DNA from: JBEIDK01 sp040383485
GTDB taxonomy: Bacteria; Bacteroidota; Bacteroidia; UBA4408
Assembly: GCA_040383485.1 (NCBI GenBank)
Contig: JBEIDK010000160.1
Coordinates: 1-7,251 of the forward strand
Length of the DNA: 7,251 nt
Direction: 5' to 3'
In this document: piece by piece, positions 4,890 through 7,251 of the stretch
Layout of the letters: each line of letters starts with the position of its first letter
How positions within the stretch are numbered: the stretch's first letter is position 1
Program-made: the position numbers and the translations under genes
Notes under the pieces: generated by a model
What the model was told of the DNA's origin: nothing
Databases searched by the model: none
What the model saw: the letters and a program-made list of their open reading frames with translations, nothing else

Positions 4890-5339
4890 ATGGAATTAAA
4901 ACAACTGAACATCTTGCTTGCAGAAGACGATATAGACGACCATACTTTTTTTGAAGATATATTCAAGGAATTAAACGAATCATTTATTCTGAACATTGTG
5001 AAGGATGGTGAACAACTAATAAATTACCTTTCTGAAAATGCAGAACAACTTCCTGATATTCTTTTTTTAGACCTTAGTATGCCGCGCAAAAACGGGTTTG
5101 AGTGCTTATGTGAGATAAATGAAAACGAAAAATTTAAAAATCTTTCAATAGTTATACTTTCAACTTCTTTTACTAAGGATAAGAATTATGAACTGGGAAT
5201 GATAAATAGTTTATTTAAGTTAGGAGCAAGTATTTTTATTCGCAAACCCAATAATCATGCACACTTGAAACATGTTGTGTCGCTTGCAATTTCTTTGGCT
5301 AAAGAAAACACTGGATTAAAATATATCCTAAACGCATAA
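4890..5339 (+). CDS. Single-domain response regulator (receiver domain only)
   Basis: This 149-aa CheY-like protein consists of one receiver domain. The acidic pocket is Asp13-Asp14 (LLAEDDIDD), the phosphorylated residue is Asp61 in FLDLSMPRKNGFE, the switch Ser/Thr is in ILSTS (91-93) and the conserved lysine is Lys119 in IRKP. There is no DNA-binding or enzymatic output domain, so it must act through partners or as a phosphorelay intermediate. MPRKNGFECL is typical of regulators paired with Bacteroidota histidine kinases. Compared with the second regulator, about six extra residues lie between STS and GA (alpha-4 region). It is preceded by 171 bases after the YihY gene that contain a possible weak promoter, TTG (4776-4778), 21 bases, TCCATTTG (4800-4807), one mismatch from the TAnnTTTG box. 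It probably forms a signalling unit with the next two genes. Confidence 0.93.
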   Translation: MELKQLNILLAEDDIDDHTFFEDIFKELNESFILNIVKDGEQLINYLSENAEQLPDILFLDLSMPRKNGFECLCEINENEKFKNLSIVILSTSFTKDKNYELGMINSLFKLGASIFIRKPNNHAHLKHVVSLAISLAKENTGLKYILNA

Positions 5340-5414
5340 TCAAAGCTGATAATCTGCTCTGAATAACCATTGCTGCAAACTAAAACAGATAACCAATAAA
5401 ATAATACCTACCTC

Positions 5415-5431
5415 TGTGAAATAATTTCACA
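5415..5431. promoter_or_regulatory. Perfect 17-bp palindrome at the start of the second response regulator gene
   Basis: tgtgaaat-a-atttcaca is a perfect palindrome ending one base before the ATG at 5433. As RNA it can form a 7-bp stem with the loop taa, covering the region where ribosomes bind. As DNA it has TGTGA and TCACA half-sites, as in CRP/FNR-family operators, but with a 7-base instead of the classical 6-base spacer. It could therefore be a protein operator or a translational hairpin. The sequence alone does not decide. Confidence 0.5.
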
Positions 5432-5432
5432 A

Positions 5433-5873
5433 ATGAAAAATATATTCCTTGCTGATGATGATGCTGATGACTGCTTATTCTTTAAAGAAGCACTCGACGA
5501 ATTGAGCGTTGAAGCACAACTTACAATTATGAATAATGGTGTTGAGTTAATGACCACATTGGATGAAACTGTAACCGAGCCACCACCCCCTCATGTTATT
5601 TTTCTTGACTTGAACATGCCTCGTAAAAATGGCTTCGAATGTTTGGACGAAATAAGGCATAACCCCAGATTTAAAGCAATTCCTATTGTTATATTTTCAA
5701 CTTCTGAAAATATTGAGACAGTGGATAAAACTTACAATCAGGGTGCAAACCATTACATCTGCAAACCCAGTTCACATAAGGCTTTAAAAAAAGTAATTGA
5801 AACGGTTTTAAAGCTTGACTTGTGGAAACAAACAACCAAAACATCAAGAAGCAAATTTCTTTTGATGATGTAA
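5433..5873 (+). CDS. Single-domain response regulator (receiver domain only)
   Basis: This 146-aa receiver-only protein is related to its upstream neighbour. The acidic pocket is Asp9-Asp10 (FLADDDADD), the phosphoacceptor is Asp59 in FLDLNMPRKNGFE, the switch residue is Ser89 (FSTS) and the conserved lysine is Lys111 (CKP). A PPPP stretch (50-53) precedes beta-3. After the domain a basic tail (KQTTKTSRSKFLLMM) follows, with no output domain. The pattern D-D-D-A-D-D-C-L-F-F-K-E-A-L is very common in Bacteroidota regulators encoded next to histidine kinases. Its stop is 22 bases before the kinase ATG, so the two are surely cotranscribed and this is the likelier cognate of that kinase. The start is immediately preceded by a perfect palindrome. 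The two regulators may compete for the kinase phosphoryl group or act on different targets. Confidence 0.94.
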   Translation: MKNIFLADDDADDCLFFKEALDELSVEAQLTIMNNGVELMTTLDETVTEPPPPHVIFLDLNMPRKNGFECLDEIRHNPRFKAIPIVIFSTSENIETVDKTYNQGANHYICKPSSHKALKKVIETVLKLDLWKQTTKTSRSKFLLMM

Positions 5874-5895
5874 TTTTCTGAACTAGATAAAAATT

Positions 5896-7251
5896 ATGGC
5901 TGCAAAGGAGCAACATTCCCGAATTAAAATTATTTTTCTTTTAGCAGCAGTTGTTCTGCTCGTGCTTTGTTCCATGTCATACATCAGAATAAAAAATCTT
6001 ATTGATGACTCCGAATTAGTTGACCATACACAAGCCGTAAAGTTAGAACTTGATAAAACATTTTTCATTCTTAATCAAGTAGAATCAAGCCAACGAGGAT
6101 ATTTACTTACAAAGGATAGTGTTTTTCTTCTCCCTTTTTTTGCTGCCAATACCAATCTTAATTTGCAACTTGATACAATCGCATCTCTCACAAAAGACAA
6201 TCCCTTACAAGAACAAAATACAAGCGAATTGCGAGTTTTTGTTTTTAAAAGATTAGATTATCTCAATAAAATTTTGAAAGATGCTGAAACTTCAACCATC
6301 ACTACCCAAAAGTGGTTGAGCGGCAAAGCATTAATGGATAATGTGAGCAAACAAATCACTAAAATGCTAAACGAAGAAAACAAGCTGCTAAAAGTGCGTT
6401 CGGCAGCATTAAATAAATCAACAACTGCTAATCCATTGCTTATCCTTACTTTAATTATTGGTTCAATTATAATTCTTACGACAGCCTATATAAAAATTAT
6501 TCAGGAACTAAAAACAACAGACAAGCTTAAATTTAATCTTGAACTAAAAAATGAGGAACTGATACAATCAAATAAAGAACTTGAATCATTCAACTACATT
6601 TCAAGCCACGATTTGCAAGAGCCACTGCGGCAAATACAAAACTTTACATCGCGTATCATTACTAATGAACAACAAAACCTTTCTGAAAAGGGGAAAAATT
6701 ATCTTGAGAAGATGAACAATGCAGCCAACCGTATGCAAACCCTCATTGCAGATTTGCTTAATTATTCACGCACCAAAACCGCAGAACGAAAATTTGAAGT
6801 CGCACATCTTGATACTATAGTTGAAGATGTAAAAACAGAATTTAAGGAAATCATTGACGAGAAAAATGCTACCATAGAAATAGGTGAAATGTGCGATGCA
6901 AATATTATTCCTTTTCAGTTTCACCAACTCATGCATAACATCATTGGCAACGCACTTAAATTTTCCAATCCTGAAATACCGCCTCATATAAAAATAAGCA
7001 GTAGTAACATCACAATCAGCGAAGCAAATGATGCAAAACTTACTCTAGGAAAAGAATATTGCCACATCAGTATTACAGACAATGGTATCGGTTTTGACCC
7101 GCAATACAAACATCGCATCTTTGAAGTATTCCAGCGTCTGCATGAAAAACAAAAAATCAACGGAACCGGAATCGGGCTTGCCATTGTAAAAAAAATTGTT
7201 GAGAATCATAACGGCATCATCACCGCAACAAGCCAACTAAACGAAGGAGCA
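5896..7251 (+). CDS. Membrane sensor histidine kinase with CHASE3-like domain, 3' partial
   Basis: The frame is open from the ATG at 5896 to the right edge, 452 codons. Membrane helix 1 (about 12-30) and helix 2 (about 181-199) enclose an extracytoplasmic helical domain of about 150 residues. Its QVESSQRGYLLT stretch (about 62-73) is typical of CHASE3-like sensors (PF05227). After a coiled-coil linker (ELKNEELIQSNKELESF) comes the dimerisation and phosphoacceptor domain with SSHDLQEPLRQIQNF, His238 being the site of phosphorylation. The ATPase domain shows the N box HNIIGNALKFSN (Asn348, Asn352), G1 DNGIGFDP (395-402), F box IFEVFQRLH and G2 GTGIGLAIV (423-431). The last visible residues, SQLNEGA, normally precede a final short strand, so only around ten residues are missing. 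All catalytic motifs are intact. It autophosphorylates and should pass the phosphate to one or both upstream receiver proteins. No PAS domain is present. Confidence 0.95.
   Translation, partial: MAAKEQHSRIKIIFLLAAVVLLVLCSMSYIRIKNLIDDSELVDHTQAVKLELDKTFFILNQVESSQRGYLLTKDSVFLLPFFAANTNLNLQLDTIASLTKDNPLQEQNTSELRVFVFKRLDYLNKILKDAETSTITTQKWLSGKALMDNVSKQITKMLNEENKLLKVRSAALNKSTTANPLLILTLIIGSIIILTTAYIKIIQELKTTDKLKFNLELKNEELIQSNKELESFNYISSHDLQEPLRQIQNFTSRIITNEQQNLSEKGKNYLEKMNNAANRMQTLIADLLNYSRTKTAERKFEVAHLDTIVEDVKTEFKEIIDEKNATIEIGEMCDANIIPFQFHQLMHNIIGNALKFSNPEIPPHIKISSSNITISEANDAKLTLGKEYCHISITDNGIGFDPQYKHRIFEVFQRLHEKQKINGTGIGLAIVKKIVENHNGIITATSQLNEGA

Noticed and set aside
5689..6068. Minus-strand open frames opposite the second regulator and the start of the kinase
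   Set aside because: Both lie over strongly supported plus-strand domains (receiver Lys111 region, kinase helix 1 and sensor), and their products show no domain.
6766..7236. Three overlapping minus-strand open frames opposite the kinase ATPase domain
   Set aside because: The plus strand has uninterrupted N, G1, F and G2 motifs; the antisense frames are shadows.

Overview
The window looks like AT-rich chromosomal DNA from a member of the Bacteroidota. Four things suggest this: a GldA-type ABC ATPase, promoter boxes matching the phylum's TTTG / TAnnTTTG pattern, A-rich translation starts without Shine-Dalgarno sequences, and histidine kinase and response-regulator sequences of the type common in Chitinophaga/Sphingobacteria-like bacteria. 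The genus cannot be named from the sequence alone.

Layout. (1) Bases 1-1132, minus strand: a GldA-like ABC transporter ATPase, followed through a 1-base TAATG overlap by the first 53 codons of a secreted protein that runs off the left edge. (2) Bases 1175-1352: two divergent, nearly abutting promoters, one reading left into gldA and one reading right into a tRNA-Arg(ACG), which ends at a clear intrinsic terminator. (3) Bases 1355-2385: about 1 kb with no convincing gene. It holds two imperfect palindromic modules of about 180 bp, several hairpins and one doubtful 35-codon basic ORF. It reads like decayed repeat elements.

(4) Bases 2386-4718, plus strand: a 71-aa hydrophilic protein with an internal D-x-x-A-D-[KS]-T repeat, then a run of tiny membrane or envelope proteins (58-aa lipoprotein, 99-aa YtxH protein, 57-aa protein, 39-aa membrane protein, possibly a 17-aa hydrophobic peptide), then a YihY/BrkB membrane protein. 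Several of these are too short for ordinary gene callers. Together they look like an envelope-stress or cell-surface cassette, which is an inference.

(5) Bases 4890-7251, plus strand: two single-domain response regulators and a membrane histidine kinase with a CHASE3-like sensor. The kinase lacks only its last few residues at the right edge. Neither regulator has an output domain, so signalling must go through protein contacts or a further phosphorelay partner. A perfect 17-bp palindrome ends one base before the start codon of the second regulator.

No CRISPR array, transposase, rRNA or phage structural gene is visible. The most interesting points are the cluster of very small membrane-protein genes next to YihY and the two-component genes, the start-site palindrome at 5415-5431, and the palindromic modules downstream of the tRNA.
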